Positions 10,943 through 23,287 of a stretch of DNA of 64,000 nucleotides are shown here, one piece after another. This DNA is from Rhexocercosporidium sp. MPI-PUGE-AT-0058 (taxonomy: Eukaryota > Ascomycota > Leotiomycetes > Helotiales), in the NCBI GenBank assembly GCA_020746875.1, contig JAGTJL010000010.1, positions 1,550,001 to 1,614,000 of the forward strand, read 5' to 3'. Under the pieces are notes generated by a model that made no database searches, was not told the DNA's origin, and saw nothing but the letters and a program-made list of their open reading frames with translations. Position numbers and translations under genes: made by a program. Positions within the stretch are counted from its first letter, which is position 1. Each line of letters begins with the position of its first letter.

Positions 10943-11995
10943 ATGGCATCTCAAGGCCCCATCACCACCTCCCTCACCACCCTCCTCAATATTAAGCACC
11001 CCATCCTCCTCGCCGGTATGGCACGAACATCCGGCGGCCCCCTCGCCGCAGCCGTCTCCAACGCAGGCGGCCTAGGCTGCATCGGCGGGTTAGGATACAC
11101 ACCCAAACAACTCCGCGAGATCATCCACGAGCTCAAAGCCAACCTGGCCTCGCCCTCCCTCCCCTTCGGCGTCGATTTGGCGCTGCCCAAAATAGGCGAG
11201 GGAGCGAGGAAGACGAACCATGATTATACGAATGGGCAGCTGGATGAACTGATCACCGTGACTATCGAAGAGGGCGCGAAATTGTTCATTAGCGCTGTGG
11301 GCATCCCGCCTCCACATGTCATTAAACGGCTTCATGATGCGGGCATCTTAATCATGAACATGGTTGGGGCGCCGAAACACGCGAAGAAGGCTCTTGATGC
11401 TGGTGTCGATATCGTGTGTGCGCAGGGCGGCGAGGGAGGTGGCCACACAGGCGATATCCCGAACTCAATCCTGATTCCTGCTGTGGTGGACGTAGCGAGG
11501 CAGTATAAGCCGAAGATGCTGAAGGGGCAGACGGCGCTGGTTGTTGCTGCAGGCGGTATCTACAATGGGAGGAGTTTGGCCAGTAGTTTGATGCAGGGTG
11601 CTACTGGTGTGTGGGTTGGGACGAGGTTTGTGGCTAGTACTGAGGCGGGGTGTAGTCAGGCGCATAAAGAGGGCGTGGTGAGTGCTGCGTTTGAGGATAC
11701 GATTCGGACGCTGGTGATTAGTGGGAGGCCGCTGAGGACGAAGAGGAATGCGTGGATTGACAAGTGGGAGGCTCAGCCTGAGAAGATCAAGGAGTTGACT
11801 GAGAAGGGTGTGGTGCCGTTGGAGTATGATATGGAGAATGGGAACGATTTCGATATTCCTCACTTGATGGGTGTTGTTGCTGGTGTTATTACGAGTATCC
11901 AGCCAGCGAAGGAAATTGTTGATGAGATGGTCTCGGAGGCTGTTGAGCAGTTGAAAGGGGCACAGAATTTCTTGAGTGGAAAGAGTAAGCTGTAG
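10943..11995 (+). CDS. Nitronate monooxygenase (2-nitropropane dioxygenase family)
   Basis: Single exon, 350 aa, close to the family length. An FMN-dependent TIM-barrel enzyme oxidises alkyl nitronates such as propionate 3-nitronate to the aldehyde and nitrite. Visible landmarks: the N-terminal PILLAGMARTSGGPLAAAVS (FMN/substrate region), AGGLGCIGGLG, then CAQGGEGGGHTGD with the probable catalytic His at residue 168, VVAAGGIYNGRSLA and GATGVWVGTRFVA (phosphate binding). No targeting signal is evident, so a cytosolic enzyme is likely. The start at 10943 has a good context (ACCATGG). Family members detoxify nitronates or act as housekeeping flavoproteins; the substrate here is inferred only from the family. 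Confidence 0.92.
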   Translation: MASQGPITTSLTTLLNIKHPILLAGMARTSGGPLAAAVSNAGGLGCIGGLGYTPKQLREIIHELKANLASPSLPFGVDLALPKIGEGARKTNHDYTNGQLDELITVTIEEGAKLFISAVGIPPPHVIKRLHDAGILIMNMVGAPKHAKKALDAGVDIVCAQGGEGGGHTGDIPNSILIPAVVDVARQYKPKMLKGQTALVVAAGGIYNGRSLASSLMQGATGVWVGTRFVASTEAGCSQAHKEGVVSAAFEDTIRTLVISGRPLRTKRNAWIDKWEAQPEKIKELTEKGVVPLEYDMENGNDFDIPHLMGVVAGVITSIQPAKEIVDEMVSEAVEQLKGAQNFLSGKSKL

Positions 11996-12199
11996 AGGAT
12001 GTCATTGTCATAGTTAGATCTCACATTTAGTAATACAATTCCGTCTTGTCTCAAAAATTCGACTGTACTACAGATTATACACCTATTCCCAAACACCAAT
12101 TCACCAGCAGCGAGCGCTTCGCATGCTGTATAAAACGCCAATTGTCTTAAGATGCCTCCACTACCCAATCCCCTAACATGAAATCAATGAGCCTCGTGC

Positions 12200-13513
12200 T
12201 CAGCTGAAATGTGGTAATCTAGCCGGTACAAAGTCCTCCTGACTATTTCTGACAGTCTCCGAGCCGGAGAGAGTATCTTCTGGCAGAGCTTCTGTGCTCG
12301 GAGTGGCAGGATTCTCAATATGAACCTCTTCTGATGTGGGAATATTCTCCACCTGAGAAGGCTCCATCTTTGTTTCTGCAATAGACTCTACTGATTCTCC
12401 AGCATGGAGTCCACGCTCAACGGCCAGCTTAACAGCTGCTTGTCGCTTCCTTTCTACTTCCATTTCTTCTTCGTGCCGTATCCTCTCCTCCTCATGCTGC
12501 AAATCTGACAATGATGGTGTTTCCACCATGCCTGGACTTTGTATATCTGGAGTCTGTGGTAGCGAAGTAGAGTTGGCGCGGTGTATAGATGGTCTCGATT
12601 GTGACGACTGGGTAGTCCTAGACATCGTTCTCGACACAGTCCTAGATCCAGAGGGCCTCTTGCCTTTTCCAACCTTCGTCTTCCCACTACTCCTATCGTC
12701 CATAGTTGTGTTGGTCATTCTTCTCTCCAATACCATTGCAAATTCGTCGCTTAAAGGCACCGCATCATCTTCTCCATCGCTGGGGAAAAGATCACCACGC
12801 GATCGCATCGAATCTGTCGTTTCACCTGAACTCGCAGTAGAACTCCGATTCCTATTATGGCCTTTGTGTTTGATCCCACCATCTTCGCTTTGATCATCTG
12901 GTATGAGTGGCTCTCCCTCCTCATCATGGTATTCGGAGCGCTGTGCTCCTGGGTGATCTTGCAAATCTGCTGCACTTGGCTTGTATCTCAATGTCCCTCC
13001 CAACTTGAAGGGTAGTCGTCCCAAGAATCCTAGTGCACTTGTACTTGGTATGACAGTCGGATCCGGCTCGAGACTTTTCCGCCTCCCCCGCGTACCATAA
13101 CTCATCCCCCTCTTTCTCCTGGGTGCTTGATTGACTCCTATACTTGGTCCGCTGTGCGATCCACTCCCTGCAAGCAGTCTGTCCAGCTCATCGTTCCCCC
13201 AGCCTCCTCCTAGTAACCCTCCACCACTTCTGCCATCGTCTTCATCCCAATCATCATAGAAATCAAAGCTCAGTTCCGCCCTTCCCCTTGTCCGGCTCCT
13301 CTCTCGTATGCGCCGCGCGCGTTCTTCGCGGTCTGGGAAACAAGGCGCGGTGCATTGTTCGAAGCTGGATGCAATTGAGGAGAAGCAGGGGTTTATATAT
13401 CTGTGTTGGAAGGTCCAGATACCTGCAGCAGCAGTTTCAGTTGCACTCTCAGCATTCTGGGAGAATTGGTTCCAGGTCTGTCGGTATCGAGGGTCTTCGA
13501 GAAGAGGTGCCAT
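12200..13513 (-). CDS. Conserved hypothetical, Ser/Arg-rich protein
   Basis: Single exon, 437 aa. The N-terminus (about 1-65) is folded-looking with several Cys and Trp/Phe residues (PLLEDPRYRQTWNQF...). It is followed by an Arg/Glu block, a Gly-rich DDGRSGGGLLGGGWG patch, and long Ser/Thr-rich disordered sequence. A charged helix lies near 345-375 (EEERIRHEEEMEVERKR), and the end is FVPARLPHFS. Such architecture suggests a scaffold or regulated adaptor with many phosphorylation sites, but I recognise no domain. There is no signal peptide or membrane segment. It is convergent with the nitronate monooxygenase, about 200 bp away. Confidence 0.7.
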   Translation of the reverse strand: MAPLLEDPRYRQTWNQFSQNAESATETAAAGIWTFQHRYINPCFSSIASSFEQCTAPCFPDREERARRIRERSRTRGRAELSFDFYDDWDEDDGRSGGGLLGGGWGNDELDRLLAGSGSHSGPSIGVNQAPRRKRGMSYGTRGRRKSLEPDPTVIPSTSALGFLGRLPFKLGGTLRYKPSAADLQDHPGAQRSEYHDEEGEPLIPDDQSEDGGIKHKGHNRNRSSTASSGETTDSMRSRGDLFPSDGEDDAVPLSDEFAMVLERRMTNTTMDDRSSGKTKVGKGKRPSGSRTVSRTMSRTTQSSQSRPSIHRANSTSLPQTPDIQSPGMVETPSLSDLQHEEERIRHEEEMEVERKRQAAVKLAVERGLHAGESVESIAETKMEPSQVENIPTSEEVHIENPATPSTEALPEDTLSGSETVRNSQEDFVPARLPHFS

Positions 13514-14223
13514 TGCGAATGGATGATGATGGTGCCAAGGCTACGTGATGTCAAAGGTTCGAGGCATGCGATGCGCAGGGAGGAGTTCAATGGTCTGCAG
13601 TTGGGGTGAATGGCCTGGTTGCAGTTCGATATGTCGATTTCCCCTTCATTCTGTGTTGGGAGTAAGAGAAGACGCTGTCAGGACTGCTTACAGTCTGTTA
13701 ATCAATGGAGTTGGGGTTGGGGAAGCTTTGAGTCGCCTGAGGCATAAAGTGGGCTTGTTAGCGCTCTTCGGTACATCATCGGCATTTTGGTGGCGCTCAT
13801 CTCGTGTACTTGCTGTAGGGCTGAAAACATCCCCAAGAGGATTGTATAGACCACGTTCGAGGAAGTGCAAAAGGCGAAATAAAAGTTGCAAGTATTATGG
13901 GCAAAGCCTCGGTTCATGCGCTTGTCAAATTCGGAGCACGAATCATGCAGGCAATGCGACAGAAACTCCAGGTTGATATAAACTCTGGTGATTCCCATTA
14001 CATACTCTTACAGCACGATCCTGAGCAAACATACAATATAGCTGTAGCACAATGTCCATCTCCAAGAAGAACAAAGTCTAGAAAACGATACACATACGAA
14101 AGTAAAGTTTCCACCACCCAAAACACCTTACGCCTCACACCCAACACCAGCGCTCAGGTTTAAATACACAAAAACAAAAAATCCTAATGCCCAAAACACC
14201 GTACAATCACTACCAACCAACGC
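13514..14223. other. Intergenic region
   Basis: Lies upstream of one minus-strand gene and downstream of the next. The frames present are short and without motifs. Nothing specific seen. Confidence 0.4.
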
Positions 14224-15037
14224 TTACTGCAGAAGCGCCGTAAAAAGGTCCGATCTCTCACCCGTCAAAGAAGTCTGATTAGAAGCCCAACAATTCACCG
14301 GCTTCCCCTTCCCCTCGGGCCTATAAATCACACCCGTACACCTCTTATTCCCCGGCCAAAAGTTGATCCCCGCACAGATCTCTATACAGTCATCGAACGA
14401 ATAGACGAATGCCGATCCAATATTATGGAGATCTGCGTTCTGTCCGCAGAGTCTTGTGAAAGTCAGTCCGGCGCCGGGGGGCACGGCGCCGTTTTCCCCG
14501 GTTTGGAAAAGGGAGTTGTAGGTTGTTCCGTTTTGGCAGTTTTTCGAGGGCGCGGGGAATGTGGTTGGTGAGGATATCAATAGGGTTGTGGTGGAAGTTT
14601 GTGTGTTGGATGAGCCTCCCGATGAAGTGGAAGATGCTCCCGTAGCATTAGCTGAAGAACTCGCGGAACTGACATGAGCGTCAGTATTTGCAAGATGGGC
14701 AAAGTTCCAACGGAACATACCTCGGGCTCGAGCTATCACGATCTTTCCTCACGGCCAACGACCCTCCTACAGCTCCACCAACAGTCGCTGCAATGATAAG
14801 AGCGCAGACGATCGCGAGAGTGATCCAGAATTTGGACGCCCTCATGTCGCCGAGCCGTCGACGAGACCCAATGCCAACCTCCATGATCTTTGGATTCACA
14901 GCATCCAAGGGCTTCTCATTATGCTGGAGCGGTGCGACGTATGGAACAGTCTCAGGTGCGTTATGGCTATTGTCGTATGGAAGACTCTCCGGCGCATCGT
15001 GATAATTCGGTCTCGGTCCGTCTATACTGTAGTTCAT
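14224..15037 (-). CDS. Type II membrane protein with Cys-rich outer domain
   Basis: Exons 15037-14721 and 14668-14224, 253 aa; the 52-bp intron has donor GTATGT and acceptor CAG in matching phase. I start at MNYSID (15037) rather than the upstream in-frame Met because the intervening sequence is unlike the rest. Residues 1-68 are cytoplasmic and Pro/Asn-rich, 69-93 form one membrane helix (FWITLAIVCALIIAATVGG), then a Ser/Thr-rich stalk leads to a Cys-rich C-terminal domain containing CGQNADLHNIG, FDDCIEICAG, CTGVIYR and NCWASN. That spacing resembles a PAN/apple-like fold common in fungal cell-surface proteins. It is probably glycosylated at the surface; ligand and function are unknown. Confidence 0.75.
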
Positions 15038-15979
15038 TGTGATAGAAGGTCTAGACCTTGTGGATTTTGACGCGAGTGACGTTGGCAATCGACTGGGAAA
15101 GTGGAAAATAGGGGGGAGAGTGCAACTTAATAGATAACAGTCAAAAAAGAAGCGCGAAAGGGGCGCGGCGACTACTGAAAGTGGGGATATTGATGGAAAT
15201 AGACGGACCAATGATATTTGCGGGCTCGTAAGTGCTCGCGGTTGAGCCAGGAGCCGAAAGCATTGCGGCGCAGTGGTTGGGGCTGTCGGCTATTTACAAC
15301 TGGGCTGTTGAGGCTTTGATCGTGGACATGCCCAATGAGAGAACTTTCTCAAGTTTCAAGCGTATGGTCTTCCCAATCATTTTGATTTCCACATGCACTC
15401 ACTCTTGTAGCGTCGCAAACAAGAGTCCAAACCCTGAGAAGGTAGCCAAGTTAGTCTATTCTCATTGCGATGACTTTCGAACACATGAAAATGAATTGAT
15501 GACACTACGAGAAACCTCACTAGAGTTGAGAAATATCTGTGAATTGCCTCTGCGCCTAAAAGATGGCTGCAAATCTGGATTTTGATGCGGGCACAGCAGC
15601 ATCAGGGGGCAGGAAGAAGAAGCAAAACTAGGATTACACCACAAATACCATTCCTAGGTGAGCCAAAACGACGGCAATGGAGAAAAAGACAAGAAACCTA
15701 CGAGCATCTTGCTCGAACGGGAACATACTTATATTGAGATTTACAGGAGGTGATGGTGAAGCTCCAAACGAAAACCCATTGCGATATTGCAAAACACTGA
15801 AAACAGCAGAAAATACCAAACAATAGTGTGCCAAAATTATGAAGTAGAGAAGGATGCTAGCAAATGCATTGAGTGACACTATTGAATACTACATAGCAAG
15901 AGCGCAACGCCGAGGCAGCTCCAATCGCGCAAGCATATGTAATACAAGCCAAATAATATGACCGCCCGTGTTCCCTCGA
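15038..15979. other. Intergenic region
   Basis: Contains the promoter of the membrane-protein gene and the region downstream of taxilin. A hydrophobic minus-strand frame near 15634-15879 has no family resemblance and is probably not a gene. Confidence 0.35.
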
Positions 15980-17896
15980 TCAATGCTTGATGCCATTCAC
16001 AGCAGCCACAACCGTGCCGTTCGTCGTAGCAGTGAGGGATGGCGGGGGAAGCGGTCCAAATGTCTTCGGTCCCTCAAGATGCACAATTTCCTCCTCGGTA
16101 TCCTCATTGTAATCACCATCGCTTCCTTCATCTCCTTCCTCCTCTCCATCGCCATCCTCGCCTTCTTCGTCCTCGTAATCGTACTCGCTTTCGGTGTTTT
16201 CCAAGTCACCCTCGACATACTCCCCTTCCATACTGCCTTCCGCCATTGCTGCCATCCCACCAGCTACTCCTCTTCCTTGCTTCTGCATCTGGTTGATGAT
16301 ACTTGTCAGCTTGTCGTTTTTCTTCCTTAATGAGTCCATCTCCATATTCGTCTTAGATCTCTCCTCTGCCATCTTAAGGATATTTTGATTCGTTAGATCA
16401 TGCTTCCTCGTCAATGTCATGTTATCCTTCTCAAGACGTTTCGTCTTTTTGGACATCTCCTCCATCTCTTTACGGAAAGTTAAAAATAGATCATTGCTGT
16501 TATTGAGCGTATCCTCCACCTGAGTGGTATTAGTCCACGTTATGTGTGTATATATATGTGAGATATGAGAGATAAAATATGACTTGGAAAATACTGATCA
16601 CGGCATCCAAACTTACCTGCTTGAACTTCTCAACGTAGATGTTGAGCTGACTCCGTAGTTCTGTTTCAGTCTTCGAAAATGTCAGAACTTGAGAGTTCAA
16701 AGTCCGAGACCTGGTGACCTCGGCTTCAGCCAGCTTTCGTTCGCGATCAAACCTCGCCATGTTGTACTGGACTTCGAGTTCTTTGGATCGTAGAAGAGAG
16801 TGAAAGTGAAGTTCCCGAAGCTCATACTGATCGATCAAAGACTTGAATCGCTGCTTGAACCTGGAACATACATTAATATATAATCATGAGGACTTGGAAG
16901 ATTAACAAACAGTTCTTCGACTTCAATGTTGACCACCTGCGCTTGAGGGTAATCTTTTGCTTCCTGGTACTCTTGAAGTTGCCATAACACTTGCTTGAAT
17001 TTCTCATCCCAAGCCGCGTGATTCTCTTTTTCGGCATCTTGCATGGTCTTGTTCTCGGACTATACCAGGTCAGTATCTCCGCTCCAGAGAACCTATCTCC
17101 CGGCGACGGACCTTGAGACGGTTGTTTTCCCGCTGCAGTTCCCGACAGAGCTTCTCCAGTTTTTCCTTCAAGCCGCTGGTCTTGCTGAATTCGGCTCTTG
17201 CATGGTCCCTTTCCTTCTGCAGCTGGTCACCTCGCTTCTTGTTCTTTTGGTTTTCTCTTTCCAGCCTCTTCATAGACGTGAATAGGTCGCTGACTCGTTT
17301 GTGTAGCACCTCAATTTTCTGCAAGTCGTCTGTTTTCGAAGTGAGGCTATTCAGCTCCCGGTTGTACTTTTTCAATTCTCGCTCTGAATAGTGCGTTAGT
17401 CAACAGTGCCCGGATAGTCAGTGAGCAGTTTTGCGAGACTTGGACTCAGGATGCCCCAAGAAGAAAACAACCCTGGGCCAGAGGAGCAGTCCTTCCAAGG
17501 GAAATCCCACGGAGAAGAGCGCATCTGCAGAGGCCAAGATATCATCGGGAAGCGCAGGGTTCGCCTCCATGGGATCCTCCTTGTGAATTATTTACTCCAA
17601 ATGACCCAAGCCGAATCCCATCTCGCCCAACAGAGGGCGAACTACAACAGGGGAGACCAACCGATTTCTGCCTCCTGCTCCTTATCCCCAGCCGCATCGG
17701 ACTCCAGTTGCGAAATCTTTGCGGCGATCAGATTCGAGGCTTCGTTCGGATCCGTCGCTTTCTTCTTCCCCCCTTTCTTCGCAGCTCCCGACATGGCGTC
17801 GTGGTGATGATGGTGGTGTCCATTCGTGTAGGCAGCATCGGCGTGAGAGTGGCTCGCAGGTATTGATGGCGCCCTGGAGCTCGCAGCAGTCGACAT
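15980..17896 (-). CDS. Taxilin-family coiled-coil protein, five exons
   Basis: Exons 17896-17662, 17383-17112, 17059-16911, 16860-16617, 16519-15980 join in frame to 479 aa. Signature segments of taxilins appear in order: KLEKLCRELQRENNRLK, ENHAAWDEKFKQVLWQLQ, ELRELHFHSLLRSKELEVQ, TFSKTETELRSQLNIYVEKF and NDLFLTFRKEMEEMSKK. These form a long coiled coil from about 80 to 400. Taxilins bind syntaxins or nascent-chain factors and are linked to vesicle traffic; the fungal role is poorly known. The N-terminus has a GKKKA basic patch after a run of six His; the C-terminus is a strongly acidic Asp/Glu tail. Donor sites GTCCGT and GTTTGT are atypical but give the conserved protein. Intron 1 is 278 bp, unusually long for this window, and may hide an alternative exon. 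Confidence 0.88.
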
Positions 17897-18788
17897 GGTT
17901 TTTCCGGGGCAAGAACGACGGCGGTCGTCGTGAGGTTCCTTTTCCGTTCCCTTTCCTGTCCTGCTGGAGTAGAGCTTGTTGGCGCGAGCACCACAGCTAG
18001 TAGACCACGATGATTCGGTTTCGGCGCAAGGATAAGCTCGTGTTTATGTAACTTGGTGCTCCCATCGACTCGTACTCCTATCGTACCGGCGCTGCGTGCT
18101 GCGTGACAGTCTCGTCGGTTCGGTGGAGGAGAGGTGTAGCAGTAGCAGGACGAGCGTAAATCCAATGGAGGCTAGCGGGCTTCGCGGGTGGCCAGTTTCA
18201 TAAAGCAAAGACGTAAAGACCGGGCAAGTTAGATTGTGCCAGCAATGTGCCGCGGAGGGGAGCAGCAAAGGTATTTGTTTATTTGTCTGATTGTTTACTT
18301 ACTCTTCTTTATCGCAGGTAGTATTTTTCTATCAATAATTAATTACTTTAACAGCACGTCCGTCCGTAACATTTCTTTTCCCACCGCTGGGTACGTTCCT
18401 AGTAGGCTGGATGGAGCACCACCACTGGCTTGGCTGGCATGGCTCTTGGTGTACTTTCAATTTTACAGAGTACTAAGGACAGACTCTGTACTTATTATCC
18501 TTGTTGATTTGCCGTTAGCCCCTCCCTTCTCGACGTTCATGATTTATGACTTGTGACTTATGACTGACTGATGACTTATGCAGGATCCGGTCCAATGGTT
18601 CTCGCGGCTTTTAGCGTTTAGGCGAGAGGTGAAATCCTAGCAAGCAAGGTACAGCCAGGCAGGCAAGGCTTCGGACGAAGGCGACTTTTATTTACATACA
18701 TCTACTACTCTCCCGCATCTCTGGACCTGCGCATACGGGGCCACCTTTCGAAACTCGTCTCCGATTCATTCACAATCCTGACTGCAGC
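17897..18788. other. Divergent promoter region, taxilin / CYM1
   Basis: No gene seen. Around 18170 lies GGCTAGCGGGC, a partial match to the GC-rich motif found at 34422 and 36618. The rest is AT-rich with short repeats of the TGACTTATGACT type near 18545-18580. Confidence 0.35.
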
Positions 18789-21700
18789 ATGTTACGGAAC
18801 GCATCGAAGGGCGCGGTGAGAAAGGCAGTCACAGAGCTTGCTCAATATCCCAAGCCCGGAGAGAAGTTGCATGGCTTCACTCTGCTCCGGTCAAAACATG
18901 TTCCCGAACTCGAGTTGACGGCCCTGCATCTGCAGCACGACAAGACTGGAGCTGATTATCTGCACGTTGCGAGGGAAGACAAGAACAATGTCTTTTCAAT
19001 CGGCTTCAAGACAAACCCACCGGACGACACGGGAGTGCCGCATATCCTCGAGCATACGACTTTATGTGGGAGTGAAAAGTAGCTATACCCTACTTCACTA
19101 TTTGAGCTATTCTGACTGCTCCCAGATATCCAATACGAGATCCCTTCTTCAAGATGCTCCCTCGGACACTGTCGAATTTCATGAATGCATTTACTGCCTC
19201 GGACCATACTTTCTATCCCTTCTCGACGACGAATGAGCAAGATTTCAAGAACCTGATGTCCGTGTACCTCGATGCCACATTGCACCCGCTGTTAAAACAG
19301 AGTGACTTCACACAAGAGGGATGGAGGATAGGTCCCGAGAACCCGCAGGCTGCGCAAGCTGTAGATGGTGGTAAGGCAGAAGAGGGCAAGCTAGTATTCA
19401 AGGGTGTTGTATACAACGAGATGAAGGGTCAAATGTCAGATGCAGGCTACCTGTATTACATCAGGTTCCAAGATCACATCTTCCCGGCCATCAACAACTC
19501 AGGGGGAGATCCACAGAAGATTACCGACTTAACATACGAGCAACTGAAGAAGTTCCATGCCGAACATTACCACCCAAGTAACGCCAAGGTCTTCACTTAT
19601 GGTGACATGCCGCTCGCAGATCATTTGATGGAAGTCAATGCTCAGCTCAGTGCATTCGAACGTATCCAAGGAGACTTTGAGATTCGGAGACCAATTGATT
19701 TAAGTGGTGGTCCCCAAAATGTCACTGTTGCTGGACCTGTGGATCCTTTAGTGGATAAAGATATGCAGTACAAGACCTCTACTTCGTGGCTGATGGGAGA
19801 TGCAACCAACATTCTGGAACAGTTCTCATTAGGGATCATGTCTGCTCTTCTGATGGATGGATATGGATCACCACTCTATCGGAACTTGATCGAGGCTGGT
19901 CTTGGGACGGATTGGAGTCCAAACAGTGGATTTGATAATTCTGGACGAGTTGGCATTTTCTCCATCGGACTCACTGGTGTTAAAGAGGCAGATGTGCCAA
20001 AGGTCAAGGAGGCCATTCGGAAAACTTTCGAAGAGGTTCACGCAACTGGATTCGAAAAGTCCAAGATTGATGGATATCTTCATCAACTAGAAATCAGTTT
20101 GAAACACAAGACTGCCAAATTTGGTATGGGCTTGTTGCAGAGGATCAAGCCTCAATGGTTCGAAGGAGTCGATCCCTTCGAATCCTTAGCCTGGAACGAC
20201 ACTGTTTCCGCATTCGAGACAGAATTTGCGAAGGGCAGGTATTTGGAGGGGCTGGTGGAAAAGTACTTGCTGAATGACAATACTTTGACATTTACGATGA
20301 CACCCTCAACGACCTATGGCGAAGAGCTTGTCGCAGAAGAAGCTGCCCGTCTTGCAGGAAAGATTGCCGAAATTACAGCGAAGGCTGGAGGTGAAGCAGA
20401 AGCGCGGTCACAACTGGAGAAGCGCGAGGCCGAATTGCTGGTCGAGCAGGGGAAATCAAACACTGAGGACCTTAGCTGCTTGCCAACGGTATACGTAAAA
20501 GACATCCCAAGGCAAAAGGAAACCGTAGAAGTGCGGGATTCCAAGATCGGGGATGTCAGCGTCCAATGGCGAGAAGCGCCAACGAATGGCCTGACCTATT
20601 TCCGAGCGGTCAACAATTTCGAGAATCTCCCGGAGGAACTCAGATCTCTGATCCCACTTTTCACAGACTCGATCATGCGACTTGGAACCAAGGACGCTAC
20701 TATGGAGCAGCTTGAAGATCTAATCAAGCTGAAGACTGGAGGGATCTCTGCTTCCTACTCTACCTCCTCATCTCCCCTAGACTTCAGGTCTTCAACCGAG
20801 GGAATGAGTTTCGCAGGGACCGTTCTAGACAGGAACGTTTCCGATATGTTCAGCCTGCTTCAAAAGCTTGTTCTGGAGACCGACTTTGACAGCGCTGAAG
20901 CTCAAGGTCGTATCAGGCAGCTCTTACAAGGGTCGGCAGACGGCGCTGTCAATAACATCGCATCTTCAGGGCACGTGTACGCGAGGAGCTATGCAGAAGC
21001 TGGTCTCACTAATTACTTCCGAACTAAGGAACAAGTTAGTGGACTGTCGCAGGTTAAGCTTGTCACTTCATTAGCATCAAGGCCAGAGTCAGAGGGACTT
21101 GCCGATGTCATTGACAAGCTGAAGGCTATTCAAAAACTGGCATTTTCGGGATCGGGCACGTTCCGTGCCGCCATAACGTGTGGGTCAGAAAGTGTCTCGA
21201 CAAATGAAGCCGCTCTCAGCCGCTTCCTCTCCTCGCTTCCCAAAGCCGCAGGGCAAATTTCTAAGAGTCCTCAGCCTGAATTTTCGAGAAACACCAAGAC
21301 CTTCTTCCCATTACCATATCAGGTATACTATGGTGCACTAGCGCTACCCACGGTCTCTTACACATCCCCTGCTGGTGCGCCTCTTCAGATTCTTTCGCAG
21401 CTGCTCACTCATAAGCATCTACATCACGAGATCCGTGAGAAGGGCGGCGCATATGGTGGTGGAGCATATTCGCGTGGTTTGGATGGTGTCTTCGGATTCT
21501 ACTCCTACAGAGACCCCAATCCGCAGAACACCATATCCATCATGCGCAATGCAGGAAAATGGGCCGTAGAAAAGCAGTGGGCAGACCGCGATCTTGAGGA
21601 AGCTAAGCTCTCTGTATTCCAGAGTGTAGATGCCCCTCAAGCAGTCAGTGACGAAGGCATGACCCGCTTCTTGTCTGGTGTGACTGATGAGATGCTCCAA

Positions 21701-21925
21701 GAGCGACGCGAGCGACTCTTGGACGTCACCAAAGAGCAAGTGCGAGAAGTCGCGCAAAAGTACATTGTCGACGCTCTAGAGAAGGGCGACGAGCGCATGG
21801 CCTTCCTCGGTGAGAAAAAGCCGTGGGTAGATGGGACCTGGGATACCCGGGATATAGGCATCTCTTCTCAAGAGCCTGAGATTATGGATGAGGGTAATGT
21901 TCGAGAAGCTGCTTTGGGCTCATGA
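18789..21925 (+). CDS. CYM1: Mitochondrial presequence protease (M16C metallopeptidase)
   Basis: Exon 1 is 18789-19078 and exon 2 is 19126-21925, 1029 aa in total, matching Cym1/PreP length. The 47-bp intron (GTAGCT...CCCAG) restores [12 protein letters not shown] in phase. The inverted zinc motif HILEH is at residues 85-89, within [14 protein letters not shown]. Conserved blocks follow: [30 protein letters not shown] and, in the second half, [17 protein letters not shown], which matches the substrate-binding C-terminal half. The basic, Arg-rich start fits matrix import. The enzyme degrades cleaved targeting peptides and other small peptides in the mitochondrial matrix. It is transcribed divergently from taxilin. 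Confidence 0.95.
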
Positions 21926-23287
21926 TTATGATACCCTTGTACATGTATGTGTATATATTTGTATGATATTGTATTCCACTCCCCAGTCGGCAAAGTTGGA
22001 TTAGCGGATGAAGCTCAAGTGAGTGGTTTTCTGGATGGATCGCTCTTGGGACAGTAGGGCAAGTGGAATATCACACTGCCGTGAACAATTGCCTCACTTG
22101 CCTTCTAGTCAGATATGTGAGTCTTTTTTCTTCCACGAACCCAAACACCTCGGCGAACTTTGGGGCTCTTCAACGGAGTCCGAGAACTCGAGATCTTCCG
22201 GATTCCCAAGACCGACCTTGTGTAACGTCGGGCCATTCAATCAGTTGCGCGTCCTTCCACCTATCTATCTACGGGTTGCCATTCCGGCTCCGGACCTGTT
22301 ATCTCTTTCCCCCCCTCCCCCTCACTTCCCAAGTACATTTACCACACACGCGCTACGAACAGATTACCACGTCTCCAGCGCATTCAATAGCTGGCAGATC
22401 ACAAGTCATGCCTCCTCGGAGGCTAGCGCAAGAGCAAAAGGCGCGCATTTTACTAAGAAACCAGACCCCCTCTCCCGGGTCGTGCGTATCTGGTATGTAT
22501 CGCGAATCTCCGTCTTATTTCAGAGCTGTCTTCCTGGAGTTGTGGGATGGCGGACTAAAGATGTGAGGACATTGCATTGGACGTGAGGTGGTGATGCAAG
22601 GTGATTGATTGATTGATGATGGTGTTGTTGAAGGAGCGGAGGTTTTGAGAGACGAGAAGCAGCAAGCACTGCATGGAAGAGGGGCTGTGTCTATGCAGAG
22701 TTTATGCACACATGCTTCTGGGCTTACACCGCTGAATACCATTGGAATATGAAGCCTCCCAACATGCAATGAACTTGAAGTAGAAACCGATAATGCGAAT
22801 AACACATGTGTTTTGGCACGATATCCGACCTGCATCGCCCAGGGACGTTTGATGTTCTGGACCTCAACTCGCGTAGGTATTTGTTGGGCTGGACTCGTAC
22901 CCCTGACACAGCCAAAGCCATTGCGTCATGTCAATAGAGAATTCCAGGTACACGAGAACAGAACCACCTGCGAGAATATCTGCTGCTGCTACGGTATTGC
23001 TATTTTGAGAATCGATCTCTTGAGGACTGTATGCAGCAAGACAGGAGACTAAAGAACTGCCGCTCTACCTACCTAGTCTTTGAGATTCAGCGCGATTCAA
23101 TATCTCGGTAATTGCAGTCACGAACAATAAATCACTCACCGCAAGTGTGTCTTGCATTGCATTGTCCTTGCCCTCGTGCTTCTCGTGCTGCCACTGCGTG
23201 ATTTTCTGGTGAATAATGGGCCCCGGCCGGGTGGGTAGTGGTAGGAGATAGAACTGAACAGGGATCCTCGCGGCTAAACCGCCCACT
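21926..23287. other. Intergenic, possible small transcript near 22409
   Basis: A CT-rich, promoter-like run at about 22300-22340 precedes an ATG at 22409 (MPPRRLAQEQKAR...) with a 52-codon frame that could also splice at GTATGT near 22493. I cannot find a convincing second exon or family, so this stays a possible small gene or non-coding transcript. The remainder shows no feature. Confidence 0.25.

Noticed and set aside
15634..15879. Hydrophobic 81-residue minus-strand frame
   Set aside because: No start context, no family features; probably AT-rich chance frame.
16039..16330. Hydrophobic and Pro/His-rich plus-strand frames over taxilin
   Set aside because: Shadows of the acidic tail and coiled coil; the taxilin frame is conserved.
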